Positions 1-6,949 of a DNA stretch of 13,144 nucleotides are shown here, piece by piece (the stretch's first letter is position 1; each line of letters opens with the position of its first letter). The DNA comes from Phycisphaerae bacterium (GTDB lineage Bacteria > Planctomycetota > Phycisphaerae > Sedimentisphaerales > Anaerobacaceae), in contig DAOVNI010000013.1 in the NCBI GenBank assembly GCA_030630315.1, forward strand, positions 1-13,144, read 5' to 3'. The position numbers and the translations under genes were made by a program. Below the pieces are notes generated by a model. That model saw only the letters and a program-made list of their open reading frames with translations, ran no database searches and had not been told where the DNA came from.

Positions 1-510
1 AACCCCACACACGACGGAGGTAAGCTGATAGATGAGTTTATCGACGGTTATTACGGCGCGGCCGGGCCACATATCAAGGCATACCTGGAACTCATGCATA
101 ACGCGGTGGAAGCCAGCGGCGATTGGCTCGGCTGTTTTGCCGATATTGCTGCTTCCGATGTAAAGGTGGGCTGGGCCACGAAGGACCGCTCTAAATTCAT
201 CACCCTCGAAACTCTAAGCGAGGGCCTCGCTCACCTCAAAGCAGCGGAAGCAGCCGTCGCCGATGACGTTGACTTGCTCTTTCGTGTGCAGTGCGCGGAA
301 CTGCCGGTAATGTATGCCTTCATGATGTGCTGGAAACCCATGCGCCAGAAGGCGCAGGAAGCCGGCGCCGAATGGCCTATGCCCGATACCATTGATGACG
401 CTTTCAATCACTTCGTAAAAATTGCCCGGAAAAATAACATCACCCGCGTTGACGAATGGAACGTAGGATACGGCAACCTGGAAAAAGCGCTGAAACGTGC
501 GAAGAAATGA
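1..510 (+). CDS. DUF4838-like protein, C-terminal part (5' end outside window)
   Basis: The reading frame is open from the first base, giving 169 visible residues and a TGA stop at 508-510. The first residues (EFIDGYYGAAGPHIKAYLEL) resemble the C-terminal helical part of DUF4838 proteins, where a GYYG.A...I..Y motif is typical. The family is common in planctomycete and Bacteroidetes polysaccharide loci and is distantly related to alpha-glucuronidase-like glycosidases. The rest is a helical, Trp/Met-rich tail (RVQCAELPVMYAFMMCWKPM) with no catalytic motif in view. The Met at 94 is internal, not the start, because the family motif lies upstream of it. The downstream neighbour is another carbohydrate-active candidate, which fits a glycan-related locus. 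The family call rests on a short motif, so it is moderate; substrate unknown. Confidence 0.6.
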   Translation, partial: NPTHDGGKLIDEFIDGYYGAAGPHIKAYLELMHNAVEASGDWLGCFADIAASDVKVGWATKDRSKFITLETLSEGLAHLKAAEAAVADDVDLLFRVQCAELPVMYAFMMCWKPMRQKAQEAGAEWPMPDTIDDAFNHFVKIARKNNITRVDEWNVGYGNLEKALKRAKK

Positions 511-550
511 GCACTATGGCCAGCTTTTGGTACGGTCAGTAGGAAGCCGT

Positions 551-573
551 TAATAAATTGCGGGGGTAAATAT
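551..573 (+). repeat. short direct repeat, copy 1 (pairs with 771-791)
   Basis: The word ATAAATTG-C-GGGGGTAAATAT at 553-573 recurs at 771-791 with one mismatch (C to G). Both copies lie in the gene-free stretch 511-886, one on each side of the larger dispersed repeat. Confidence 0.6.
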
Positions 574-579
574 TTTTGG

Positions 580-614
580 GTTGCAGGTTGTGTGTTGGTA
601 AGTGGTAAGGGGGG
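580..614 (+). repeat. degenerate heptad array (GTTGNNN/AGTGGTA type)
   Basis: Five consecutive 7-base units can be laid out without slips (GTTGCAG, GTTGTGT, GTTGGTA, AGTGGTA, AGGGGGG). The units are degenerate, so alone this would be weak. It is listed because much clearer 7-bp arrays fill the spacers downstream in this window. Confidence 0.35.
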
Positions 615-620
615 ATTTTG

Positions 621-660
621 AGATTGTTACGCCCTGCAAAGCAGGCCTCGCAATGACGGC
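621..660 (+). repeat. dispersed palindromic element of the AGATTG...CAATGACG type
   Basis: The element opens with AGATTGTTACG, has a 5-bp inverted repeat CCTGC-AAA-GCAGG at 633-645, and closes with CTCGCAATGACGGC. Its outer ends resemble a widespread small intergenic repeat of environmental bacteria (AGATTGC...CTCGCAATGACG). It is non-coding as far as can be seen. Only one copy is present in this window. Confidence 0.5.
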
Positions 661-701
661 GCAGCAACCTTCAGGAAAGGCTTAATTCGTGCGGGACAGG
701 T

Positions 702-780
702 ATGGATTCCTGCTTGCGCAGGAATGACAATAAAGCGTCGGCGTGCCGGCGGCGGGTAAACAGCGCCCAAATAAATTGGG
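702..780 (+). repeat. dispersed REP-like repeat, copy 1
   Basis: Bases 702-761 match 5704-5763 at 55 of 60 positions in the same orientation; similarity continues more weakly to the G-run at 778-784. The left part is a hairpin: ATTCCTGC (706-713), 4-nt loop, GCAGGAAT (718-725), then GACAATAAAGCGTCG. This is the well-known repeat whose antisense reading gives the spurious peptide VIPAKAGI in many bacterial databases. Probably a REP/MITE-like element. Confidence 0.8.
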
Positions 781-791
781 GGGGTAAATAT
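771..791 (+). repeat. short direct repeat, copy 2 (pairs with 553-573)
   Basis: ATAAATTG followed by a G-run and TAAATAT; one mismatch to the copy at 553-573. It overlaps the right edge of the REP-like repeat, so the element boundary may extend to about 791. Confidence 0.55.
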
Positions 792-818
792 GAGTAACGG
801 GTGGTTTCAAAAAAACCG

Positions 819-846
819 TTGCAAAGATCCATATAAACTTTAAGAT
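819..846 (+). promoter_or_regulatory. candidate sigma70-type promoter for the DUF5060 gene
   Basis: TTGCAA at 819-824 as the -35 box, a 16-nt spacer, then TAAGAT at 841-846 as the -10 box. Initiation near 853 would leave a leader of about 34 nt before the ATG at 887. The -35 hexamer and spacing equal those of the better promoter at 2737-2764, but the -10 box is only a partial match. A TATAAA at 832-837 is too close to the -35 to be its partner. Confidence 0.35.
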
Positions 847-886
847 ACCTCTTACAGTTCAGTTGTGTATCCTTAAGGAGCAGGAA

Positions 887-2695
887 ATGAACCATCATAA
901 ATCAGTTTTATTGTGTGCGATTTGTTTCGTACTTGTCGCAGCATGCGATGTTTCGGCTGCAGCCAAAAATGTAGATATATCAGGTGAGTTAAAGAAGTGG
1001 CATAAGGTTACTCTTACTTTTTCGGGGCCCGATACAAGTGAAGAAGCTCAGCCCAATCCGTTTCGCGGCTATCGTCTGAATGTTACTTTTGCGAAGGGTA
1101 AGAAGCGATATGTTGTACCCGGCTACTATGCCGCTGACGGCAATGCCGGAGAAACCAGCGCAACTAAGGGCAATAAATGGCGTGTGCACTTTGCGCCCGA
1201 TGAAGTAGGTCAATGGTCTTATACAGCATCCTTCCGCACGGGGCGTGATATTGCTCTCAGCGGCGAGCCGACAGCCGGCTCGGCGCTTGCGTTCGACGGC
1301 GATAAAGGAAGGTTTACCGTTGGCCGCACTGATAAGACCGGACGAGACCATCGGGCCAAAGGATTGCTTAAATACGTCGGCAAGCGCTACCTGCAATTCG
1401 CCGAAACAGGCGAGTACTTCCTCAAAGGCGGCGCCGACAGCCCGGAAAACTTCCTCGGCTATGCCGACTTCGACGGCACGTACGACACCGCTGAGCTGAA
1501 ACGCAAAGGAGAAGCTGCGGGCGGGAAATTTCTGCATCGCTACGCCCCACACGTGCGGGATTTTGCGCCGGGCGACCCAACCTGGAAAAACGGCAAAGGA
1601 AAGGGCATCATCGGGGCTTTGAATTACCTGGCCGACAAGGGTATGAACAGCGTTTATTTTATCCCGTACAACATCGACGGCGGCGACGGCAAGGACGTCT
1701 GGCCGTGGACGGGCCCCAAAGAGAAATTCCGTTTCGACTGCAGCAAACTCGACCAATGGGAGATTGTTTTTTCGCATATGGACAAACTGGGCCTGATGCT
1801 CCACATCATTACGCAGGAGCAGGAAAACGACCAGGGCCTCGACGGCGGGGAACTCGGTCCGCAGCGCAAACTTTACTACCGTGAGTTAATCGCCCGGTTC
1901 GGACACCATCTCGCACTCGTGTGGAACCTCGGCGAGGAAAACACCAATACCGATTCGCAGCGCAAGGCCTTTGCCCGCTATATTAAAGAGGTTGACCCTT
2001 ACGACCACCCAGTCGTTATGCATACCTACCCCGGCAAATATGAGGAGTTTTACAGTCCATTACTGGGCTACGAGTACTTTGACGGACCGTCGCTGCAGAC
2101 AAACGACACCCACGCCCAGACCATCAAGTGGGTTGACCGTTCGGCTTCGGCCGGCCGTGCGTGGATTGTTTGCCTGGATGAAATCGGCCCCGCCCACACC
2201 GGCGTCAAGCCCGACAAGGATGACTACCGGCACGATGAAGTCCGCAAGAAACATTTATGGGGCAATCTAATGGCCGGCGGCGCCGGGGTGGAATGGTACT
2301 TCGGATACAACTACGCCCACAACGACCTCAACTGCGAGGATTGGCGCAGCCGGGAGCATATGTGGGACATCACCCGATACGCTTTGGAGTTCTTCCACGA
2401 GCACCTGCCCTTTACCGAAATGGCGCACCACGACGAGCTAACGCCGGCCAAAAACGACTACTGCTTCGCCAAGCCGGGTGAAATCTACGCCATCTACCTG
2501 CTTACCGGCGGCAGTACACACCTCGATTTGGGCGGGAGTTCGGCAACCTTCACTGTACGCTGGTACAACCCGCGTGCCGGCGGACTGCTGCAGAGAGGCA
2601 CCGTCGGCGTAATAACCGGCCCCGGCTCAGTCGGCATTGGCTATCCTCCACGGGACAGCGATAAAGATTGGGTCGCACTGATAAAGCTGAAATAA
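887..2695 (+). CDS. secreted DUF5060 / collagen-binding-like domain protein, putative glycoside hydrolase
   Basis: 602 residues. The ATG at 887 is chosen because AAGGAG (875-880) sits 6 nt upstream; an in-frame ATG at 863 has no such site. Residues 1-20 form a signal peptide ending in VAAC, a plausible lipobox (Cys20), though signal peptidase I cleavage after VSA is also possible. Residues about 37-145 match the DUF5060 beta-sandwich pattern (LTFSGP, NPFRGYRLNVTF, VPGYYAADG). The middle is a (beta/alpha)8-like domain with candidate catalytic acids in WNLGEEN (Glu350/351) and CLDEIG (Glu432), placed like the acid/base and nucleophile of clan-A glycosidases. Residues about 515-600 resemble the Collagen_bind_2 domain (GEIYAIYLL, TVRWYNPRAGG, final W-ALIKL). 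Expected outside the cytoplasm, acting on a plant or algal glycan; the substrate cannot be read from sequence, and catalytic residue assignment is inference. Confidence 0.85.
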   Translation: MNHHKSVLLCAICFVLVAACDVSAAAKNVDISGELKKWHKVTLTFSGPDTSEEAQPNPFRGYRLNVTFAKGKKRYVVPGYYAADGNAGETSATKGNKWRVHFAPDEVGQWSYTASFRTGRDIALSGEPTAGSALAFDGDKGRFTVGRTDKTGRDHRAKGLLKYVGKRYLQFAETGEYFLKGGADSPENFLGYADFDGTYDTAELKRKGEAAGGKFLHRYAPHVRDFAPGDPTWKNGKGKGIIGALNYLADKGMNSVYFIPYNIDGGDGKDVWPWTGPKEKFRFDCSKLDQWEIVFSHMDKLGLMLHIITQEQENDQGLDGGELGPQRKLYYRELIARFGHHLALVWNLGEENTNTDSQRKAFARYIKEVDPYDHPVVMHTYPGKYEEFYSPLLGYEYFDGPSLQTNDTHAQTIKWVDRSASAGRAWIVCLDEIGPAHTGVKPDKDDYRHDEVRKKHLWGNLMAGGAGVEWYFGYNYAHNDLNCEDWRSREHMWDITRYALEFFHEHLPFTEMAHHDELTPAKNDYCFAKPGEIYAIYLLTGGSTHLDLGGSSATFTVRWYNPRAGGLLQRGTVGVITGPGSVGIGYPPRDSDKDWVALIKLK

Positions 2696-2736
2696 TAAAC
2701 CCATAGTCACAATAGTTCAGCCGGTCAAAAAATCTG

Positions 2737-2764
2737 TTGCAAATGATTGCTCTGGCCTTATAAT
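2737..2764 (+). promoter_or_regulatory. sigma70-type promoter for the TPR/alpha-CTD gene
   Basis: TTGCAA (2737-2742), 16-nt spacer, perfect TATAAT (2759-2764). Transcription would start near 2771, giving a leader of about 76 nt before the ATG at 2847. It lies in the 151-nt gap after the glycosidase gene, so the TPR gene probably has its own transcript. Confidence 0.6.
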
Positions 2765-2846
2765 GCTTCCTCGTGGTGAGCGGTGGGTGAGAAGTATCGG
2801 GCAAAACAAGAATAATATACGATATAGGAATAAGGAGTAAATTGTT

Positions 2847-4181
2847 ATGGAACCAATTGCAGAGCTGGGAATCGACTTATTTGGCAAGGATTTGCCGTCA
2901 ATGGACGAGATTAAGATGTTCTCCGAGGCCGTCCATTGCAGCGAAAGGAACCAGATAGCCTTCAGTGAACAATTAGAGGCGAATATGGGGAGACAATCGC
3001 CAAAAGCCCGTCTGGCAGCTGGCATCGGGCTTTTTATTCTCGGTAGAAACGCCGAAGCAGCGGCGAAACTGCAAAAAGCACAGGACTGCAAAGAAAAATT
3101 CATATACCTGGCGTTTGCCCTTCGCCGAACGGGCAAATTCGATGAAGCAATCGAAAAGCTGCAAAAGAGTCTTGATTACGAAGCCGACACATTAAGCACA
3201 ACCCTGGAAAAAGTCGCCACATATCGGGATGCATCAAACTTTGACGCCGCAGCCAAGGAGCTGAAAAGCTGCGCAAATTTTGAAAATGTAAGTTCCGAAT
3301 ATCACCACCAGCTTGGCCGACTTCAGGAAATGCAGGGGCTTTACGAAGAAGCAATGGACAATTACAAAACAGCTGTGGAATTATCGCCCAATCATCAAAG
3401 AGCGCTTTTCCACCTGGCTTATCGCTGCGATTTGTCCGGCGATGAAGACGCCGCCATCGACTATTACACGCAAATCGCTTCAAGCTCTCCGGTTCACGTA
3501 AGTGCCCTGCTGAATTTAGCCGTGCTGTATGAAGATATGGGCCTGTTCAACAAAGCTCTTCAATGTATTGATATGGTGCTGGAGTCTCATCCGAATCATC
3601 AAAGAGCAATACTGTTCAAAAAAGACATCGAAAGCTCAGAAACAATGTTCTACGACGAGGAAAAAGAAAAGAAAAAAACCCGGAAAAGCCAAATTCTTGA
3701 AACGCCGATCTCTGATTTTGAGCTGTCGGTACGCAGCAGGAACTGCCTGAAAAAAATGAAGATCGAAACAATCGGCGACCTTTTGAATATCACCGAGGTA
3801 GAGCTGCTGTCTTATAAAAACTTTGGTGAGACCTCTCTTAGAGAAATCAAGAGCATTCTCGAAACAAAAACACTGCGCCTTGGTATGGCTCTGGAGGAAA
3901 AGCAGCTCCCTCCGGCAGAAATCTCCGAGCTCAGTGAGGCACAAGATGAAGATGAAGATGAAGACGAAGATGAAAGACTGTTAAACAAACCTATGGATGA
4001 CCTTCAATTATCGGTGCGTGCTCGAAAGTGCCTGGAAAAACTTGATATTCGCACCCTCGGGGATTTGACGCGCAAAACAGACGCCGAGCTGCTGGGGGTA
4101 AAAAACTTCGGGGTAACAAGCTTAAATGAGATCAGAAAGGCCATCGGCAACCTTGGCTTATCACTGCGAGCGCTGGATTAA
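2847..4181 (+). CDS. TPR protein with two C-terminal RNA polymerase alpha-CTD domains
   Basis: 444 residues; start supported by AAGGAG at 2832-2837, 9 nt upstream. No signal peptide, so cytoplasmic. Residues about 52-262 are TPR-like helical repeats (GKFDEAIEKLQKSLD, GLYEEAMDNYKTAVELSPNH, GLFNKALQCIDMVLESHPNH). Residues 283-347 are an alpha-CTD-like helix-hairpin-helix module: SVRSRNC (296-300) matches E. coli RpoA R265, N268 and C269, and NFGETSLREI matches G296, S299 and E302, with K298 replaced by Thr329. The tail LGMALE...LPPAEI copies the extreme C-terminus of RpoA (LGM.LE..PPA.I). An acidic linker (366-376, alternating Asp/Glu) leads to a second module (378-441), where N268 is replaced by Lys394 and K298 by Thr424. 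It may bind promoter UP-element DNA or RNA polymerase partners while the TPRs bind protein; this is inference. Confidence 0.9.
   Translation: MEPIAELGIDLFGKDLPSMDEIKMFSEAVHCSERNQIAFSEQLEANMGRQSPKARLAAGIGLFILGRNAEAAAKLQKAQDCKEKFIYLAFALRRTGKFDEAIEKLQKSLDYEADTLSTTLEKVATYRDASNFDAAAKELKSCANFENVSSEYHHQLGRLQEMQGLYEEAMDNYKTAVELSPNHQRALFHLAYRCDLSGDEDAAIDYYTQIASSSPVHVSALLNLAVLYEDMGLFNKALQCIDMVLESHPNHQRAILFKKDIESSETMFYDEEKEKKKTRKSQILETPISDFELSVRSRNCLKKMKIETIGDLLNITEVELLSYKNFGETSLREIKSILETKTLRLGMALEEKQLPPAEISELSEAQDEDEDEDEDERLLNKPMDDLQLSVRARKCLEKLDIRTLGDLTRKTDAELLGVKNFGVTSLNEIRKAIGNLGLSLRALD
3945..3974 (+). repeat. in-frame GATGAA microsatellite
   Basis: Five consecutive 6-base units, four GATGAA and one GACGAA, encode the Asp-Glu stretch of the linker between the two alpha-CTD modules. 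Length changes by slippage would add or remove Asp-Glu pairs without breaking the frame. Confidence 0.85.
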
Positions 4182-4209
4182 CCGATTGATTCCGTCCCGT
4201 CCAAGAAAG

Positions 4210-4244
4210 GCCGGATCTTCGACAAACGGACGCCGGATCTTCGA
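4210..4244 (+). repeat. 13-bp direct repeat, spacing 22 bp
   Basis: GCCGGATCTTCGA occurs at 4210-4222 and again, identical, at 4232-4244, between the TPR/alpha-CTD gene and the heptad array ahead of spoIID. No terminator-like U-tract follows, and no function is apparent. Confidence 0.7.
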
Positions 4245-4245
4245 T

Positions 4246-4322
4246 ATTGATTATTGATAAATGGTCATTGAAAAAAACATTAAAAATAATCAATTGAAAA
4301 TAATCAATAATCAATTGATTCG
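4246..4322 (+). repeat. heptad array with inverted arms (ATTGATT / AATCAAT)
   Basis: In one 7-bp register the left arm reads ATTGATT, ATTGATA, AATGGTC, ATTGAAA. The right arm has AATCAAT, the reverse complement of ATTGATT, at 4288, 4302 and 4309. A 12-bp perfect palindrome (AATCAATTGATT, 4309-4320) closes it. The 16-mer TATTGATTATTGATAA at 4245-4260 recurs identically at 6935-6950. The array overlaps the first codons of the spoIID reading frame. Confidence 0.65.
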
Positions 4323-5544
4323 GATAGTGTCTCTGCTTTTGCTGATAATTTTCGGCGGCTGCAAGGCAAGGCAGCTCACCAGGCCCACGCCACAGATGGA
4401 TATCGAACCAGAGTTCTGGGTAAGGGTGCTACTGCTCAATGATGTCACGGAGTGCACGCTGAAGATTGCTTCTCCCTTCAGTGTTATTAGCCACGACCCA
4501 CGCGTACCAGGGGTACGAAACTATTCTGACCGGCTCAATGTGCCGCTGAAGATAGAGATGTCTGCCGGCACAATCACGGTCGCCGGTCAACCCTTAACGG
4601 ACAGCGAGGCGATTATCCTGCCCGGTGCCCCGTACATCTTTAACCTGAATGGCAACGATTACCGCGGCAAATTAAAGCTGCAAATCGGCCCTGACGGCAG
4701 CTCTTTTGACGCGGTAAACCTTGTGCCGCTTGAGCCGTATTTAGCCGGCGTAGTAGGCGCCGAGATGCCTGATTACTGGGAACCGGCGGCACTGAAAGCA
4801 CAGGCGATCGCCGCAAGAACCTATTGCCTGTATATCAAAAAGCGTTTTGGCAGGAACCGCGCCTGGGACGTCAGGAAAACACAGGCACATCAGGTTTACC
4901 TCGGCGTCATAGCCGAATCGGCCCAGATATGGGAGGCCGTCAACGGGACATACGGGCGGGTTTTAGTCTGTAAGAGGCCCGACGGCACTGAAGGTATCTT
5001 CCCCACTTACTACAGCTCAATCTGCGGCGGGCACACCGAAGATAGCGAGCACGTATTCGGCGACTCTTTTGAGGCACTCGTTGGCCGTCCCTGTCCCTAT
5101 TGCAAAGATGTAGCCAAACGCAGCTTTTTCTACTGGCCTACGGTTCAGTTCGATAAGGCCTATGTGACAGCCAGACTATTACGGAGGTATCCAAAGCTGA
5201 AACAACTTGGCGAAATCACGAACATAATTTCCGCCAGGCAAAGTAACTACGGAAAATTTTCGCGAGTGACGCTGGTCAAACTCATCGGCTCAACCGGCAA
5301 AAGTGATTTCCTGCGAGCGGAGGACTTCCGTCTTACAATCGACCCAAGCGGCAGTAAAATAAAAAGCGCGATTTGCCAAATTATCGACTGGGGCGATAAA
5401 TGGGAATTTTCGTCAGGGATAGGTTACGGCCACGGCGTAGGAATGTGTCAGTGCGGCGCCCAGGCAATGGCAAGGGAAGGCAAAACCGCTGAGCAGATAC
5501 TTTCATATTACTACCGCGGCTCTAAGATTGTAAGAGTCTATTGA
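4261..5544 (+). CDS. spoIID: SpoIID-family peptidoglycan lytic transglycosylase, putative lipoprotein
   Basis: 427 residues from the ATG at 4261. The SpoIID domain covers about 140-427: LEPYLAGVVGAEMP with catalytic-type Glu168, LKAQAIAARTYCLY, YYSSICGGHTEDSE (Cys255, His258) and CPYC (Cys278, Cys281) as possible metal ligands, and the C-terminal signature GYGHGVGMCQCGAQAMA. In sporulating Firmicutes the family cleaves glycan strands lacking stem peptides; homologues occur in many non-sporulating bacteria including planctomycetes, where a cell-wall role is likely. Residues about 20-34 form a signal sequence ending in FGGC, a loose lipobox (Cys34). The start is unsure: no ribosome binding site precedes 4261, and the first ~20 codons lie inside a heptad repeat. 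A TTG at 4315 or GTG at 4327 would give a more usual signal peptide. It heads the co-directional envelope gene block. Confidence 0.9.
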   Translation: MVIEKNIKNNQLKIINNQLIRIVSLLLLIIFGGCKARQLTRPTPQMDIEPEFWVRVLLLNDVTECTLKIASPFSVISHDPRVPGVRNYSDRLNVPLKIEMSAGTITVAGQPLTDSEAIILPGAPYIFNLNGNDYRGKLKLQIGPDGSSFDAVNLVPLEPYLAGVVGAEMPDYWEPAALKAQAIAARTYCLYIKKRFGRNRAWDVRKTQAHQVYLGVIAESAQIWEAVNGTYGRVLVCKRPDGTEGIFPTYYSSICGGHTEDSEHVFGDSFEALVGRPCPYCKDVAKRSFFYWPTVQFDKAYVTARLLRRYPKLKQLGEITNIISARQSNYGKFSRVTLVKLIGSTGKSDFLRAEDFRLTIDPSGSKIKSAICQIIDWGDKWEFSSGIGYGHGVGMCQCGAQAMAREGKTAEQILSYYYRGSKIVRVY

Positions 5545-5573
5545 AAACGTAAAACTATACCATAAAAGCAAAA

Positions 5574-5668
5574 TTCGAAATCCGAAGCACGAAATACGAA
5601 ACAAATTCGAATGCGGATATGCACGCTTCTGACAGGCGTGACCGAAATACAAAATTCAAAACGAATTA
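5574..5668 (+). repeat. heptad arrays (TTCGAAA / TACGAAA family)
   Basis: Four units in perfect 7-bp register at 5574-5601 (TTCGAAA, TCCGAAG, CACGAAA, TACGAAA), a 4-nt slip, then TTCGAAT and GCGGATA at 5606-5619. A second short run follows at 5641-5668 (ACCGAAA, TACAAAA, TTCAAAA, CGAATTA). Between them is a small inverted repeat CACGC...GCGTG (5622-5640). This and the REP-like copy fill most of the 294-nt gap between spoIID and tgt (5545-5838), where I see no gene. Confidence 0.65.
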
Positions 5669-5703
5669 AGCCACAGAAAACACAGAGAAGGAATTAAAAG
5701 AAA

Positions 5704-5784
5704 ATGGATTCCTGCTTTCGCAGGAATGACAATAAAGCGTCGCCGTGCCGACGACGGCTAAACGACCCTCAGTAAAACTGGGGG
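5704..5784 (+). repeat. dispersed REP-like repeat, copy 2
   Basis: Bases 5704-5763 match 702-761 at 55 of 60 positions, same orientation. Hairpin ATTCCTGC (5708-5715), loop TTTC, GCAGGAAT (5720-5727). Beyond 5763 both copies continue to a G-run (5780-5784) with reduced similarity. Confidence 0.8.
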
Positions 5785-5800
5785 CTGAATACAAGGAAGA

Positions 5801-5829
5801 ATGGGTTGCCACTTTCGCGGGAATGACAG
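5801..5829 (+). repeat. degenerate partial third REP-like copy, abutting tgt start
   Basis: TTGCCACTTTCGCGGGAATGACAG resembles the right half of the REP-like hairpin (CTTTCGCAGGAATGACAA at 5715-5732), with a decayed left arm. It ends about 10 nt before the tgt ATG, where a ribosome binding site would be expected. Confidence 0.5.
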
Positions 5830-5838
5830 AAAAAAACA

Positions 5839-6933
5839 ATGGCTGACTTCCAAATTCTCCATCAGGATTCCAACTCTGCGGCCCGGGTAGGATTATTAAG
5901 CACGGCCCACGGGGAGGTCGAAACGCCTGTGTTTATGCCGGTCGGCACCGCGGGCGCGGTAAAGGGAATCACACCGCAGCAGCTCAAAGAAACCGGTTCC
6001 GTACTTATTCTGGCCAATACGTACCATTTGCTGCTTCGGCCCGGCGTCGATGTGGTGGAGGCGCTTGGCGGACTGCATAAAGTTATGGCGTGGAACAAAC
6101 CGATACTGACCGACAGCGGCGGATATCAAATCTTTTCTCTAAGCGGGCTTACCAAAATCGACGATGACGGCGTTGAATTTGCCAGTCACGTAGATGGGGC
6201 AAAAATATACCTGAACGCTGAAATCGCAACAAAGATCCAGAATCGGCTGGATGCGGATATAATAATGTGCCTCGACCAATGTACACACTTTCCATGTGAT
6301 GACACGCAGCTTAAAAAAGCGGTAGAAAGAACCATCCGCTGGGCGAAGCGCGCCAAAGAGGCCCACGCCAATGACGGCCAGATGCTGTTCAGCGTCGTCC
6401 AGGGCGGAATAAACCGCGACCTGCGAAGTTACTGCGCCGAGGAACTTGTCAAATTGGGTTTTAACGGGTATGCTATCGGCGGATTAAGTGTAGGTGAAGG
6501 ACACGACAATATGATAAAAACGGTCGTTCATACAACGAAGTTTTTGCCGCAGGACAAGCCTCGCTATCTAATGGGCGTCGGCACCCCAGGCGATATCATT
6601 GCCGCGGTCAAGGCCGGCGTCGATATGTTCGATTGCGTCCTGCCAACCCGAAACGGACGAAACGCCTGCGCTTTTACCGAAAACGGCCTTTTACGAATGA
6701 GGAACAGTGCCCATATAAACGACGGCGGACCAATCGAGGCCGGCTGCGACTGTTACTGCTGCAGGAATTTTAGCCGGGGCACTATCAGACATTTCTTTAA
6801 TGTCGGAGAAATGCTGGGCCCAATCTTAGTGTCCCTGCATAACCTGAGGTTTTACCAGAGACTAATGGCGAAAATAAGGCAGGCCCTGAAAAAAGACGAA
6901 TTTGCCGACTGGGCAGAAAGAATTGATTATTGA
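5839..6933 (+). CDS. tgt: tRNA-guanine transglycosylase (queuine tRNA-ribosyltransferase)
   Basis: 364 residues, near the usual ~370-375 of bacterial Tgt. It exchanges guanine for preQ1 at tRNA wobble position 34 in the queuosine pathway, in the cytoplasm. Landmarks: TDSGGYQIFSL with Asp92 (general base type), VVQGG (187-190), GVDMFDCVLPTRNGRNA with nucleophile-type Asp265, and the zinc site Cys303, Cys305, Cys308, His334. An extra Cys307 lies between the zinc ligands. No clear Shine-Dalgarno precedes the ATG; the upstream 40 bases are a degenerate repeat. The last residues (Ile-Asp-Tyr-stop) are encoded inside a heptad array, so the exact C-terminus may be drifting. tgt next to yajC-secD-secF is a common bacterial gene order. 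Confidence 0.97.
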   Translation: MADFQILHQDSNSAARVGLLSTAHGEVETPVFMPVGTAGAVKGITPQQLKETGSVLILANTYHLLLRPGVDVVEALGGLHKVMAWNKPILTDSGGYQIFSLSGLTKIDDDGVEFASHVDGAKIYLNAEIATKIQNRLDADIIMCLDQCTHFPCDDTQLKKAVERTIRWAKRAKEAHANDGQMLFSVVQGGINRDLRSYCAEELVKLGFNGYAIGGLSVGEGHDNMIKTVVHTTKFLPQDKPRYLMGVGTPGDIIAAVKAGVDMFDCVLPTRNGRNACAFTENGLLRMRNSAHINDGGPIEAGCDCYCCRNFSRGTIRHFFNVGEMLGPILVSLHNLRFYQRLMAKIRQALKKDEFADWAERIDY

Positions 6934-6949
6934 CTATTGATTATTGATA
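6922..6949 (+). repeat. heptad array across the tgt stop codon (ATTGATT type)
   Basis: Four units without slip: ATTGATT, ATTGACT, ATTGATT, ATTGATA. The tgt stop TGA (6931-6933) lies within the second unit. The segment 6935-6950 is identical to 4245-4260 ahead of spoIID. Confidence 0.75.

Noticed and set aside
671-898. Minus-strand 75-codon frame across the REP-like repeat
   Set aside because: Its translation includes FLRKQESIPV, a typical spurious product of this dispersed repeat; no start signal.
989-1804. 271-codon open frame on the minus strand inside the DUF5060 gene
   Set aside because: It lies wholly antisense to a well-supported gene with recognisable domains and a ribosome binding site; its translation shows no family motif.
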